DNA of 64,000 nt from Papilionanthe hookeriana x Papilionanthe teres (taxonomy: Eukaryota; Streptophyta; Magnoliopsida; Asparagales; Orchidaceae), in NCBI GenBank assembly GCA_022702705.1, contig CM040421.1:67512121-67576120 (forward strand). Reading direction: 5' to 3'. The position numbers and the translations under genes were made by a program. The notes under the pieces were generated by a model. It was not told where the DNA came from, did no database searches, and saw only the letters and a list, made by a program, of their open reading frames with translations. Below are positions 11,401-23,606 of this stretch, piece after piece. Each line of letters starts with the position of its first letter. The stretch's first letter is position 1.

Positions 11401-12871
11401 TAGAGGTAGTCTTTTCCGTAATGCCCTGTGTACACCTGATCACCCCGCCGCCTTTCAAGATCTTACAGTCGTGGAGGAGATGATATAGTTTGGGACTTCG
11501 ATGCTGAAGATTAGACTTTATTTATTTTATTTGTTTGATGTAAGTTATTTCAGGATCAGAGGAATAGAATATTCAAGATTCTTTATTTTCAAGGGACATT
11601 TGATTTTAGTTAGATTAATCATTGATCATAAATAGTTAGTTTTTATTTTTTTGTTAGTTAATTGCATTTGTTTTTATGTTAATTAGGATGTTAGTTTTCT
11701 TAAATATGTTTTTATTTTATTTTGTATTGTTTTAAGTTTTTGTATCTGTTAACTGTTAGCTCAATTATTTTTAATATGTTAGTAATTCATATGTGTAGTG
11801 TAGAGTTATTTTAATTGTTATGTTTAATACTTATCTTAGGTTTTATCCCTGCATTTTCTTTAAATTGTTATATATATATGAGAATACTAACAGTACAGGT
11901 TCAATGAAAATGAAAAGCCTGCAAAAATTTTAAAGATAAGAAATACCTAAACTTCAAAGGTATGATTTATTTACTTTCCTTCTTATTCAATATTTAGAAT
12001 AGATATAAAAATTAAGTTTTGGGGGGAAAGTAAAATACAAATTTAGTTATTAACTTTACCACTTCTATTTTCAAATTATTATAAAATGATTTTTATAGCA
12101 AATTTTCAATTTGATATGAATTTATTTTATTTAATTATTATAAAAGGTTAAATAAAATATTTCTAGTACTTTAATTAATTAAATAGAATAAAATATTCAA
12201 GTTAAAGGGAATAAGAATATAGTAAACTATTTTTAAAGGAAAACTATATTCTTAAAATTTTAAATTCTTAAGTATTCAAGTGAAAAGAAAAGATTGAAAA
12301 TCAATAAAAGTAAAAACTATGAAGTATATATAAGCTAAGAAATATTCCCAAGTTTCAAATTTAAAGAAGATGAAAATGAAGTTCAAAATTATTAACAGGC
12401 TCTCCAGATACAGTAATCCTCATTAGAAAAAGAAAAAAAGAAAAAAAAGAGAAAAAAGAAAAAGAAAGGAAAAATGAGGAGAAGCTTCGAGGAGATGCCT
12501 TATCAAAAATCGCTTCATTCGATTTAACCTAAAGGGAAAAAAACTTAGATATTTCCAAACTTATGTTTATGGATTAGAATTTTACCTAACAGTATTTTCT
12601 TGAATTTCTTATCATATGAATATCTTAAGTAGTTATTCTTTTAAATATAAGCCATTCCGAAATCTAATAAGTACAAATCTTAATTGATGACTAAATAATT
12701 TATTTCTATAAGATCAATTAAATTACATGAATTATTTTGGTTTAACTTTATTATGATATTAATTAATCTAATTCATAGTTATTTAAATTGAAAAATCTTA
12801 TTATAAAATTAATTATTTTTATGTAGTACTAAAATTACTTTGGGACAAGTAATAAGTAAGTTCGTGGATTT
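11400..12871 (+). other. 3' non-coding region of the forward Athila element
   Basis: AT-rich and without coding signal. It includes a TTTTGGGGGGAAAG string at about 12016-12029 and a long A/G-only tract at 12423-12475. Such strings are usual downstream of the accessory frame in Athila. The degraded tract beside the LTR (AAGTTCGTGGATTT, about 12858-12871), preceded by GGGACAAGTAATA, aligns with the clean polypurine tract at 2231-2245. Confidence 0.6.
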
Positions 12872-14010
12872 TGATCGCTCGAAAAATTTATTAAGAAATT
12901 CATACCTATTTTTTATGAAATTGCACTTTAAAGAAGGGTATTTTCTTTATTTTATTGCAGGAATGAAGAATTTAGGTGATAAAAGCAAAAATCATAAAAA
13001 GGAGCGAATTTGGAGCAAAATCATGCAATTTGTGCTGAGTCACCAACGGCGAGATCGAGCACGCCGACGACGAGGTTACGAGAAGAAAATTCTGAAGAAT
13101 TTATAACCGTCTCGCCGACAGCCGAGCCCGAGCCCGCTGACAGCGAGCTAGAGCGGTTGAAGATCCTCTAGAAGCCTTGCCACCGCCGAGGTAGTCTGCC
13201 GTCGATCGCGAGCTAGTTCAAATGGTGCGTATACATCAACCTCGACATTCAAGGGATGCTTACACACCCCTTGGTCCTTTCGCTTACCTCTATATATATA
13301 GAAGCTGAAATTAAGTCTTTTGTGTGTTACTTTTGAGTTATTTAGTGTCATTTAGTGTGCAGTCTTTGTGTTCTAAGTGTTATAAGTGAGTTATTTCGAG
13401 TCTTTATTCGAGTATTTGTTGAATAATGAAGTCGGACAACTTGAAGGAAAGAGTCAGTGAACTGCGAGGAGTCTGCTCAGATAATTAATAGTATTGTATT
13501 TGATTATTTTTTAGACTTGAATGAACCTACAATTTAGTTTCCAGCATTCTGAGTAATACTAATTTTCTGTTTATGAAACTGTTGACTTGACGAAAATAAA
13601 TAGAAAACTTTTGTTGTTATTATTAACAATCAGGATAATTTACTTAAATTTAATTTTGATTTTTCAACTGCTATACTTTGATTTGTTAAAATATGTTGAT
13701 TATCAACTATAGTAAAAATTACATCCGATATTCGGGGAAATTCAAAAGCCTCGGGAAGGAAGGTGCAAATAAATATGGAAATAATATCATTTGGCGTAGA
13801 ATTGAACATTTTTAGTGACGTACTAAAATATTCAATTCGGTCCTATTGTTCGAGAGTTGAAATGTAGATGTTAGCCCTCAGGCGAGGGGAACGGGAGCTC
13901 GAAGTGGCGCCGGTATCCTCCTGTACTTAGCCGTAGATTCGCAATCAAACATGATTACCAATATTCTTTACACCCGACCAAAGGGTAAAGAATAGGAATG
14001 CTCCTATTTG
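12872..14010 (+). mobile_element. 3' LTR of the forward Athila element, truncated
   Basis: Starts TGATCGCTCG. A TTGCAGGAATGAAG-like string (about 12955) lies where 51743-53515 has its GTAGGTGATG string, followed by a GC-rich block (13030-13210). Further on the conserved Athila block GTAAAGAATAGGAATGCTCC (13986-14005) is reached. It then stops abruptly at about 14010, where reverse-strand gag of element B begins. Roughly 400 bases of LTR are missing compared with the copy at 51743. Confidence 0.7.
13030..13210 (+). repeat. GC-rich CGCCGAC/GCGAG block 3, inside the LTR
   Basis: Contains ACGGCGAGATCGAGCACGCC, CTCGCCGACAGCCGAG and CTGACAGCGAGC. These are the same words as blocks 1 and 2. The other Athila LTRs in the window have a GC-rich block at this position but with different words. 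Confidence 0.7.
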
Positions 14011-14011
14011 T

Positions 14012-14581
14012 CTTCGGATTAGGTTGGTTGTCGTTAGTTACGTAATGGTTAGAAACAGTCAAAACGCAGCCAACACCAAAACTCTTATCATTATAAGATC
14101 CAGCCGGGGCGAGCAAATAATCATACAGAGTCAGAGGTCCGAGGTATTTCTCCCCCGAATCAGAAACAACCATCCTAGGATAAGCAGCCCCTAGTCTACC
14201 ATTCAGAGCCTCAGTCTTCTCTTCTTCCACGATCTTCTCCTCCTCCTGGGGCGGTTCTTCGATCGCAAACGATAGTACCGGCTTAGCAGGTTTCAAACTC
14301 TGAGTTGAAGCGCGCACCGAAGCGGTCTGGATGTGATCCAAAATTTTCTTCGAAGACTTCGTCCAGACAGTACTCCATCCATCGTTGGTTGTGTACGGGT
14401 CTATCGAAACAATAGGATCCGTTGAAATAACATTAACGGAACCTCCTTTTTGGGGCTCCTTCATGTATTCCTTCAGGATTGTTATGTTCCCTTTCTGGAG
14501 GTTATCCTTGAGCCAATTCTTGAAGGTGAAGCAGTCTTCTATCTTGTGTCTGAGCATCCAATGAAAGGGACAATAGTTCGA
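14012..14581 (-). pseudogene. element B gag, C-terminal part
   Basis: A 200-codon open frame on the minus strand begins just after a CPFHWMLRHKIEDC string, a Cys/His cluster like that near the end of Tat-lineage Gag. It continues with FTFKNWLKDNLQKG and an acidic stretch (EEPPQEEEKIVEEEKTEAL). Its last ~19 codons, left of 14010, are Athila LTR read backwards, so the true gag is cut there. It is one frame away from the upstream part, which implies a frameshift near 14620-14650. Protease and the rest of pol are absent: element B is truncated. Confidence 0.75.
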
Positions 14582-14639
14582 ATGATCCTTCTTGTCGACC
14601 TCTTCTGGCCTTCTGGGCTCTGATAGTTAAAAGTTAGGC

Positions 14640-15530
14640 GTCTTTATCAAACTGCGAAACATCTTGGCCACTGCTTTAGTCTTAAAGGGGTATTCTTATT
14701 CAAAAGTTCCTTCAGGGCATGTGGCGGATGAGGCGGCGGTTGGTCATGCTGCCATGATTGATAGTTCGGTCGAGGCTGTTGATAGATCTGTTGAGGTTGT
14801 TGATAAGTCCGTTGCGGTGGTTGATAACTTGGATGCGGCCATTCTGGCTGTATCTGCACTGGCTACTTACCTTTATCTACTGCCGCGACGATCCCGGATT
14901 TCTTTTCAAATGCCTTTACGGGCTTCTTCTTATCAGTCTTGTCAATGAAACTTAGCTGTTTTGCCTCCTCTTGCAAGCTCCCAGCCTTGCTAAGCAACTT
15001 CTCGAAAGTTTTAATTGTGAATCCTTTGAGGAGAAGTGCTATCGAGTCGTGGATACTATTCAATAGGATATCGACTGCATGTTGTTCCTAAAGCTATGGA
15101 TCACACTTCATACTTAAGTTCCTCCATCGAAGTATGTAATCCACTATAGTTTCGTTCGGTTTCTGTTGCTCCACCACTAGATCACTGATAGTGATGTGGT
15201 GCTGAGCCCCGACAAACCGCCTAACGAAGAGGTTCTCCAATTCTACAAAGGTCTTGACTAAACCATTCGACAATTCTGCATACCAATCGAAGGCAATCCA
15301 TGATAAACTGCTGACGAACTGACGAAAGAGCAAAGTGTCGCTCCCACCGACATTGCAGCAACTAGCATGAAAATGTGCGATGTGCTGCCGTGTTTTCCCG
15401 TACCGTCGAAAGTCTTAAACAGAGGTGGTACGAAGCCCTTTGGGTATGGGACTGCATCAAACTCCTTAGGGTAAGGTCTACCCGTCTGAATAGATGCTCC
15501 ACTCTTAGACTGGGCTAAGGCTTCTCGCAC
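14640..15530 (-). pseudogene. element B gag, capsid-like core
   Basis: Minus-strand frames 15530-15258, 15333-15094, 15063-14863 and 14859-14647 together give the conserved Tat/Ogre Gag core. The landmarks in order are PYPKGF, PLFKTFDGTGKHGSTSHIF, then FRQFVSSLSWIAFDWYAEL, ELENLFVRRF, and NETIVDYILRWRNLSMKC. A Gln/Pro-rich tail follows (PSYQPPQRTYQQPQQIYQQP). The frame changes once near 15310, and in-frame stops separate the later pieces. The protein would form the retroelement particle. It is far better preserved than the Athila gag at 2734, so element B is younger. Confidence 0.85.
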
Positions 15531-15677
15531 CTGCTATTCCACCATATTCTTCATATCCTTTTCGGGATTCATGCTCTGCATTGAATCCTTCTTTGGCTGT
15601 TCATCTCCATTGACAGATGTAACTTCTTTCCCTCCATCTGCAATGTGAATGATCTCTCGAGGTGTTTCCTTCTGAGG

Positions 15678-16941
15678 TTAAGGCTGACTCTGGAATGTGG
15701 CTAAGGCGGCTGCCATCTCCTCCATCCTCTTCTCCATCCGAGAGATTGTGTCATCCTTTTCTCGAATATGTGCTCTCATTGCTTCTAATTCGTCTCCTTC
15801 TAAAGTTGACGGAGCTCCTTGCAAAGCTGACGATGCTCGGGTCTCAACCACATTGATCTCAGCAAATTCTTCATCCATGAATTCTGACGAATCCATTTTA
15901 TTTCCTAATTCTTCTTTTCTTTCTTTTGCCAATCGTTGGATGTCAGTTCTTAACTTTCCTATAGCATCCTCAAGTGGTCTTTTCCAAACGGTCTCACGGT
16001 TGTCAGGCGACGACTGTTGAACCTCATTTCCAGGAGTTTCCTTTAGAGCAGCAGCACTTTCCTCAGATTCAGGTTCTCTTACGAGACTTCTCTTCTCAGA
16101 GCATTCTATCAGTATCGGTTCAGCGATAATAGGTTGCCACACCATCCTTCTTATAGTAGAAGGCCTAGGACCAGATGGTCTGTCGGCTGTACGTTGGCAG
16201 GTGGTGTGCTCCCTAATATGGTGACCTGATACGACAACAGGAGAACTCCTCTCATTAGCTCGCACTTTCTTCTGTGGTCTTTCTATGGCAGTGACGGGGT
16301 CTACTCGTGGTCCAAGGTGGGAACAAGCTGTTACTCGTCCCATTCTTCTCAGAATCTCTGACACGGGGCAGCCCTCCTTTCTGGCTAACTTCTCCACCAT
16401 GGCTCGCAATCGGGTAAGCGGCATAGCCTTCATCTTCTTCCTTTTACAATCACTATAGTATGCAGGTCAGGGTATTGCAGCGGCAATCCTTCGAGCATCT
16501 TCTTCATCAGATGCAGCAGAGAGAGGGTGAAACCTACTCCCTCCTAACAGCGGTGAGATCTCAGGCAGTTCTTCTTCTTCCTCTGGAATCTCTTTCAGAA
16601 AAGTAACTTCAGCAGCCATGGTCTTCTTGATCCTGGTGATCTTTCTGTTCTTATTTCTTCTTTGAGTCTGGGTTAAGGGTGCGACTCTCGAGCTGGACCC
16701 TATCTCGAAGACGGACGGTATATACGACAAAATGCGAACCCTCCACGATGAACGGGCTCATCACCGACTTGGACTTCTTTTCCTTTCAGTTTGGCGGGAG
16801 CCGGGGTAGGTGCAGTAATGACCAGACCGGTGGGGGTAGAGATGATAGTTCTGGGGGTAGCAGCTAACCTCCTATGAATAGCAGTGTTTATTTCAGTTGA
16901 GACCCTTTGTAGGGGAGGGAACTCTTAATCGACTTCAGGTT
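15678..16941 (-). pseudogene. element B gag, N-terminal part with coiled coil
   Basis: Reading on the minus strand, an Ala/Thr/Pro-rich frame (VQPEVD, then LQRVSTEINTAIHRR, about 16935-16690) shifts near 16730 into MSYIPSVFEIGSSS (16730-16467). It then passes one stop and stays in frame through a 251-codon piece (16433-15678). The end of that piece, DELEAMRAHIREKDDTISRM and on, is a charged heptad-like coiled coil. The layout is that of the long N-terminal Gag extension of Tat/Ogre elements. Its 5' end abuts solo LTR A at 16942-16947. The missing leader and ORF1 lie beyond A at 24004-24190. Confidence 0.75.
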
Positions 16942-16946
16942 GAACT
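16942..16946. repeat. target-site duplication GAACT, left of solo LTR A
   Basis: GAACT immediately precedes the LTR start TGTTGACC. The same five bases follow the LTR end at 23999-24003. Five-base duplications are normal for Ty3/gypsy integration. Confidence 0.85.
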
Positions 16947-19141
16947 TGTTGACCTCATTTTTTACGAGGTTCTATCTTTTCTCTCCTTAGTGCTTAGGAT
17001 CAAGCCATAGGACTTCTCCTTGATTATCCTAGAAGACTAGAGATGGAACCCACCACTTAGAAATTCAAACACTTCTTAACTCCCTTCAAACCCCACATGT
17101 TTGATTGTAAACCCCAAGCCACGTGGAGGGTTAAAACCAATATGTTAAGCTTTAAAGGATGAGTTTCTTATAGGGCTCTTTAGCCTTAGGATTACCACAG
17201 GTGGTACGGGTCTTGGTGAGGTTCAGCTTGCACACACCACACTCTCACATACATTCCAAATCCTAAAACCATTCTTACCCAACTTGGCTTCCTGACTCAT
17301 GTAGATAACTCATATGGATGGACCTCAACCTCTAAGCCCATGGCTAAGAGGATTAGGAACAACATATTGAATGTCTAAAATGAGTCCTCTCAAGGCTCTT
17401 GTGAGCTTAACATGGCTTCACGGCTCAACCAAAATGGTTTCACTTTACTCACACCTAATCAACCTTCATTTTTCCCAAATTTCAATTTTTTGACCCCCGG
17501 GGCCTTAAACCCACCAAACCTACTAAATACCCTTGAAATTGCCCAAAACTTCCAAAATTGCCTAAATTACCCAAAATTTCTCAAAATCAATCCTAAACAT
17601 TCCCCACCACTCAAATTGGTCATCCATGGCCAAATGTACCAAAATTTCCAAAAATACCCCCCAATACCCTCCAAATACCCAAAATACCCTTTTTGACCCA
17701 AAAATCCAAAAACTCCAAAAATTACCAAAAAAATTCTAGAAAATCCAAAATATTCCCAATTTCATTTTGTTTAACTGCCACATACCCAAATTTTGTCAAT
17801 TTAACCCAATTTGATTAAAGGTCTCAAATTAGCCCTTAAGGCCCAAAGTGACCAACCAACCCAATCCATCCCAAATTCAACCCAAATGCCACCCAATTTT
17901 CCCCAAATTTGTTTTGAAATTTTCCTAACATCCCCAAAAATAAAAATTTAACTTAAATTACCCTATATTTGGACCCAAACCTAACCCAAACCAAAATTCC
18001 CCAAATTGGCCTAAACCAATCATGAACCCAAACAAGCCCAAATCCCAAAATTAAGATCCAACCAAAATTAAGAACTCTTTGTAACACTCCCATAAACCTT
18101 TTGCAACATTAATTTTACATCAAACCCAATATTAGCCCAACCTTAGCCCAAGTTAGCCCAATTTGACCCACTTTGGTCCTATTACTAAAAGACCGAAATT
18201 AAACCCAATTCAACTCCAAATTAACTCAAACTTGTTCCAAATCACTCATGGCACATTCCTAAACCAATTGCAATATTTATTTGGCTCAAACTTTTATCAA
18301 AATTTTCATCCACAAATTTATTTTAAAACCTAAAAGCCCACTTTTCTAAAACATTTAAAAGCCCATCCAAAACAATTTCAAAAGCCCAAAATCTATCCTA
18401 AAGCCCAGATGACATTTTCATTTGTCATCCCTTTAATCAAAATCACTCCCTAAGTTTTAATCTCATGATCAAATAATTCCAAATCATGCCTCATGACAAC
18501 TTCCCCTAAATTCATCAAAAATGCCAAAATCCATTTCCATGTAAGTGAGCCAAGCCATGGGCAAGCCATAGGTAAGCCATGAAGCCATTCTTAAGCCACA
18601 TGCAAGCCATGTGAGTTGTGTCCATGTCACCATACCATCTTGAGAAAGAGGAGGAGCCTCTTTCTGGATTCCCTTAAAGTGATTAAGCATTCCCATGTTT
18701 CCTCTAACCCATGCTTAAGCCTAATTGTACTTGGATTGTGACTTAACCCCACTAATCAAGCTGAGCCAAATGACTTTCTCTTCAGCCCAAACCAGCCTTG
18801 GAGAGGTGCACCAAGTCTAAAGCATGACTTGGGCCATTTTTGACCCAAAATGAACCCTTCCCCCATGCCATTTAAATCAACTCCTTTACACATGGCAACG
18901 ACCGATTGAGCTCACAAACCTCGAGCCACGACCTCACTGACCATAAGGGTGACCTGACCCTGGCCGGACCACCACCTGGGCCGCCGGAAAACACCAGGCC
19001 GAGAGCCTCATTTGAATTCAAAACTTTAAATTCACCTTGCTGAGTTGTTCCAGCCCAAATGGCCATTATGCATGTTCTTCTCCTCCCCTAGGCAGCAAAT
19101 CCCAGCCTCCAAACCTCCCTGAAATCAGCCATGGCCATGGC

Positions 19142-19149
19142 TATTTAAA
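19142..19149 (+). promoter_or_regulatory. TATA box of LTR A
   Basis: TATTTAAA in the context GCCATGGCTATTTAAACTCA, 2.2 kb into the LTR. All five LTRs of this family have a TATA-like box in a GGCTAT or GGTTAT context at the matching place, which marks the U3/R transition. Confidence 0.7.
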
Positions 19150-22100
19150 CTCACCTCCCTCACGGCCATAGAGGGTGCTGAAACCAACCTTAGTGAAACT
19201 CTGCCCAATTCACTCCAAACTCTTCACACAGCACAGAGAATTCAATCCCCACTGCTTCGCTGCCCTAATCTCCATTAACAGAGCTCAATTTCTCAATTCA
19301 AAATCCACCCCAAAACATGACAACCCTTGAACCTCCACAAAAATCAAATTAACTTCTCCCACACCTTCACCAGAGGTAGAGAAGAAATTCCCCACTGAAA
19401 GCCCCCTCACTAGGCCAGCCATTCCTTATGTCGGTCAAGGTTTGAAATCGGGCTTGGACGAAGTCACACCTAGACAATTCACTAGGACCAGAGGCTTCAT
19501 CCCTAGGCTCCTCCAGCTCCAGCGAACGTGCCGAGCACATTCAATCAAGGCTTCACCTCTTAAACTAAGGTATGGAGACTTCTCTTTAACCCGAGCTTCC
19601 AGCGATCCATCATTTACTTTGAGTCAATTTCAATGCATGTTAGCTGTATGGATGTAGCTCTTGTCTAGACAAGCATGTAGGAAAAAACCCCGTGTGATTT
19701 GGTTGAGAAATAAGTGAGATCTTAGGGCTAGAAGGTGGACGGTTCTCAGCTCACACCAGTTGGGATGATGAACGGATACCGTCGGATCGCGAGTATATCG
19801 GATGGACGATCCAGATTGCTTCGGATCAGGGCATGGGATGAGACCGCGGAATCACGTGGCACTGAGGTGGAAGGCGACGTCGAATGGAGGCACGCCACGT
19901 GGAAAGTTCGGATCTGCCGAGGATGACATGGTGCCGACGTGTTTAAATAGAAAAATAGGATATTTTGGATTTATTTAAATATCAGAAACTTAAAAAAATC
20001 ATATCTTTGCATAGAAAACTTATAAAAATAAAAGAAAAATACCCTCTTGCTCAGTGAACAGAGGAGAATAATGTGGAGAAAGAATTAAGTTAATTTGTTG
20101 AGTCTATGATTTTTAATGATTTAAATACTCTCTGTGATGTTTTAATTCTCCATTTGCATACATAATTCACCATGGCATAAGACCATGCAGAGCTTTTGTT
20201 GCCTGCGATTCTTGGGAACATTCCACGAATCTTCCAAGTGCGTAGGCCATCTCTATGGTAAGTTATCTATTTTTCAAGTTTATATGTCTGTTTTGGTATT
20301 TTAATTTTAATAATTAGCATATTACTTAGAAAATTCTAGAAAAATTAGGAGAGGTATCTTATAACCAGAGGACCCTAGGAAAATTATGGTTTGATTTAAC
20401 TCCTTAAGAATAACCCTAATTAACCCAATCACTTAAAATTGAATTTTAATAAATTAGAGATAACCACACATCAAAATCACTTGAAAACAATTCTCCATCA
20501 TTACTTAGGATTCAGTGAACCTCACATAAAAATTTTAAGTCAATTGGAATTGATTTAGTCCATTAAATGAATTAATTAAGTAAGATGGCTATTTTAAAAA
20601 TTAAAAAAAAATCATAAAACCCAAAATACACTTCAAAAATTTGCCAAATTTGTTTTGTGGGCTCTCTGATGTCATGGGAGTCTAAGAAAATTAAAATTGG
20701 ATTTTTCTAAAAAAAAAAAATCATTTTTAATCTTATTTTTAATATTTTAATAATTAAAAAATTAAAAAAATCACAAAAATATTAAAAATCACAAAAATGT
20801 CATACTTTATTCATTAATCACTTAGGAACCAACCAAATATTTTTCTTAAGTCTCTAGGTTAAGATATTGAATTTTAAAAGCTTAATGTAATTTTTTAATG
20901 TTAAAAAATGAATTTTCAAATCTTCCCATTAAAATAATTCTAATAAATAAAAAAATCAGAAAAATATAAAATTTGTTTCTCTGATTTCCTTAAGTTCAGA
21001 GGGACTTAAGAAAAATACAAAATCTATTTTTCAACTTTAATTTTATTTTATAATTAATTAATACTACAAAACTTAAAATAATTATAATAAATAAAATAAA
21101 ATTCAAAAATCACCAAAATTAGTCCAAATGGTCCTCTAGTCAGTAGGAACATCCCATAATTTTCTTAAGGACAGAAACCCTACCTTGGTCATGTTGTTGA
21201 ATTTCCATTGAAAACCCTTATTTTTCAAAATAAATAATTATATAAATTAAGTCAAAAATGGAAAAATGACTTTTTCTCCTCTAATATCTTAATTGACATG
21301 TCAGGGAGGTGACATAAAAACTTCAAGTTCATATGAGCTCAATTTAGTGAGTTATGGAGTGAACATGCTTAAAAGGGCATAAAAGTAATTAAGGATTTTA
21401 ACCCTAATTAATGCTTTAGGATTAATCAAAGGGAGGGATGAATATTTGATCTTAATTATCTATTGGATGATTGAAACTTAGGGAATTAAGGGGTAGAAAC
21501 CCATTCATCACTTTTAATAAATAAAAAATGGAACCTTAATTAATTAAATCAATTAAATTTGGGGAGAATAATTAAAATTTGGATTATTAGGATTAGAGAT
21601 ATGATTTAAGAAGATATCAATTCTTTAATTTAAAATCCCTAAATGAATCACTCCAATAATATTCAACTTTTAATTAACTATAGAGAAATAATGATCAAAA
21701 TTAATGATTAAAAAGGAGATAATTTTTAATTAAGTTAAAGCTTAAAACATTAAATGATTTAATAATCAAAATAAAATAAATCTAAAACATTAAAACTAAT
21801 TTGAAATCACTTGAGAACAATATTAAAACAAATTTTAAATATTAAACAATATCAAAAAAATTCATAATAAAAAAATGTAAAATCAAACCGATTAAAATTA
21901 ACATAAAGTAATATGATTAATTCAAATCAAATCTAAATCATCAAAATTTAAAGAAATTAAATGATTTAAGAACTTCTTTCAAATCAAGTAATTTAAAACA
22001 ATTAAAAGAAAATCAACTTGAACTTTGAAATTAAATTATCTTAAACCAACAATTCAACTTTAATTAAAGATGGTTAAATTCCTCAATAAACTAATATGCC

Positions 22101-23549
22101 CCTGAAGGTTTTCACCTTCATAACCTTTAAATGGAACATCAAGTGAAATGTCACTTTACTCATTGAATAATCAAACATCCAAGTTCACTGAGCAAGAAGC
22201 AAAACTTAACTAAACCTTTTGAATGATCAATTCACCTGTACAATGAAATTCATTTAGACTCGAAACAATCCCAGAAACATTGAAAAGATGTTTAAGACTT
22301 ATCCTAAGCACTTTCTCAATATGATGGGATGTTTTAGAAGAACAATTGAACTTAATTGTTCTTTGATGAAGAAAATCATCCTTAACAAAACACAATAACC
22401 TAGACGTCATAGGAATTGACTAGCAGTAGGATTAGGATTTTGGTAGACAACCAGAACCTTCCCTTAGCTTTACGAGAGTACTTGTTGCAAATATTTAAAT
22501 GTTCGACATGTGTTTTAAGTGCGGTAGGTATGACGAGAAGACCCTCCGGGTACGCTTTTATTTTATTGCGATTTATTTACCTGCACTGTACTTTACTTCT
22601 TTTGCATGTTAAACAAGAATGTCACCCTGCATGAAAACTGAAACCTTTAGGATAGTAACAAAACTGAAACCCAAAACTAAATTAAAAATCAATACAAGAT
22701 AAAATTCACCGCCACTACATTCAAAAGATAAAATAACTCAAAATTTAATCCCAAACAGAACAACAAAACTATAACTACAACTAAATTAAAACGTCTCGTT
22801 GGATGAACGGGAATCCTTCGGATGATGTAACCCACGTGTTGCTAACGAGATTTCCCACGGTCTAAATGAAAGTGTGGAACTCATTCAGTTGAGTTTAACA
22901 AATTCATTTGGACTAAGTGAATCCGAAGAAAATAGCGATGCCGGGATGACGGAACCATGGGATCTTAATCGGTCCTGCTTAATCAACTTTAAACTAAACC
23001 TCTGCAACAAAAAAGAGCTTCGAGCACAGTGGGCAGCACGACCTTCTTCATCAGCAAAACTTGGATCTACATCAGCAAAACATTTTCTTAGAAATAAATA
23101 ACAAAGCCATAGGATTTCGAGGTAGTCTGCCTAGTGCAACATAAATCCTCAACTTTTTGTTAGGCATTTTGCATAATTGTGTTATGCAAATTAAGCCCTA
23201 ACTGGTCTTAGGACTCTGAGGTAGTCGTTCGGTACGACATAAACCCTCACATCTTCGAGGCTAATTGTGTGATTATATCACACAAATATAAGTCCTAATT
23301 AATTAAAATTGACAGGATTGAAACATTAAATAACTCTCTCAAATTGAAGCCAAACAATAGGATAGTCGGAAAGTCACTGAAGTTCACTTCGGGTACGCGA
23401 GCATCCCTACTTCTCTTCCTTTAGCTATCAAAATAAAATTTGTTCCAAATTTGAGCAATTCCCTATTGAAATTTCTAAAATCCATTTGTTTGAAAGCTTT
23501 AAACTTTGAAATTCTTGAGAGCAAAACTACTGATCATTATCGAGAGTTT

Positions 23550-23606
23550 TCTTAAATGATTCCCGTCATTTAAGAGGTAATTAACTATAGGGGCTTGCTC
23601 TTATAG
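23550..23606 (+). promoter_or_regulatory. conserved two-hairpin segment, LTR A
   Basis: Hairpin 1: TCTTAAATGA and TCATTTAAGA pair perfectly over 10 bp around a 6-nt loop. After a 9-nt linker (GGTAATTAA), hairpin 2 pairs CTATAGGGG with CTCTTATAG across a CTTG loop, 9 pairs including two G-U. The same 57-nt architecture occurs in LTRs B, C, D and E. In the transcript it lies about 390 nt before the LTR end, within the leader. Confidence 0.7.

Noticed and set aside
14647..14955. Forward-strand frames opposite element B gag (14664-14955, 15662-16020)
   Set aside because: Antisense shadows of the Gln/Pro-rich and coiled-coil parts of gag.
17412..17696. Asn/Pro-rich reading frames in U3, also at 31325-31592 and 37679-38026
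   Set aside because: They follow from the G-poor, stop-poor composition and are not in the same frame in the three LTRs.
23550..23606. The two hairpins as a hammerhead ribozyme, as in LTR retrozymes
   Set aside because: The hammerhead core strings (CTGATGAG and GAAA) are absent.
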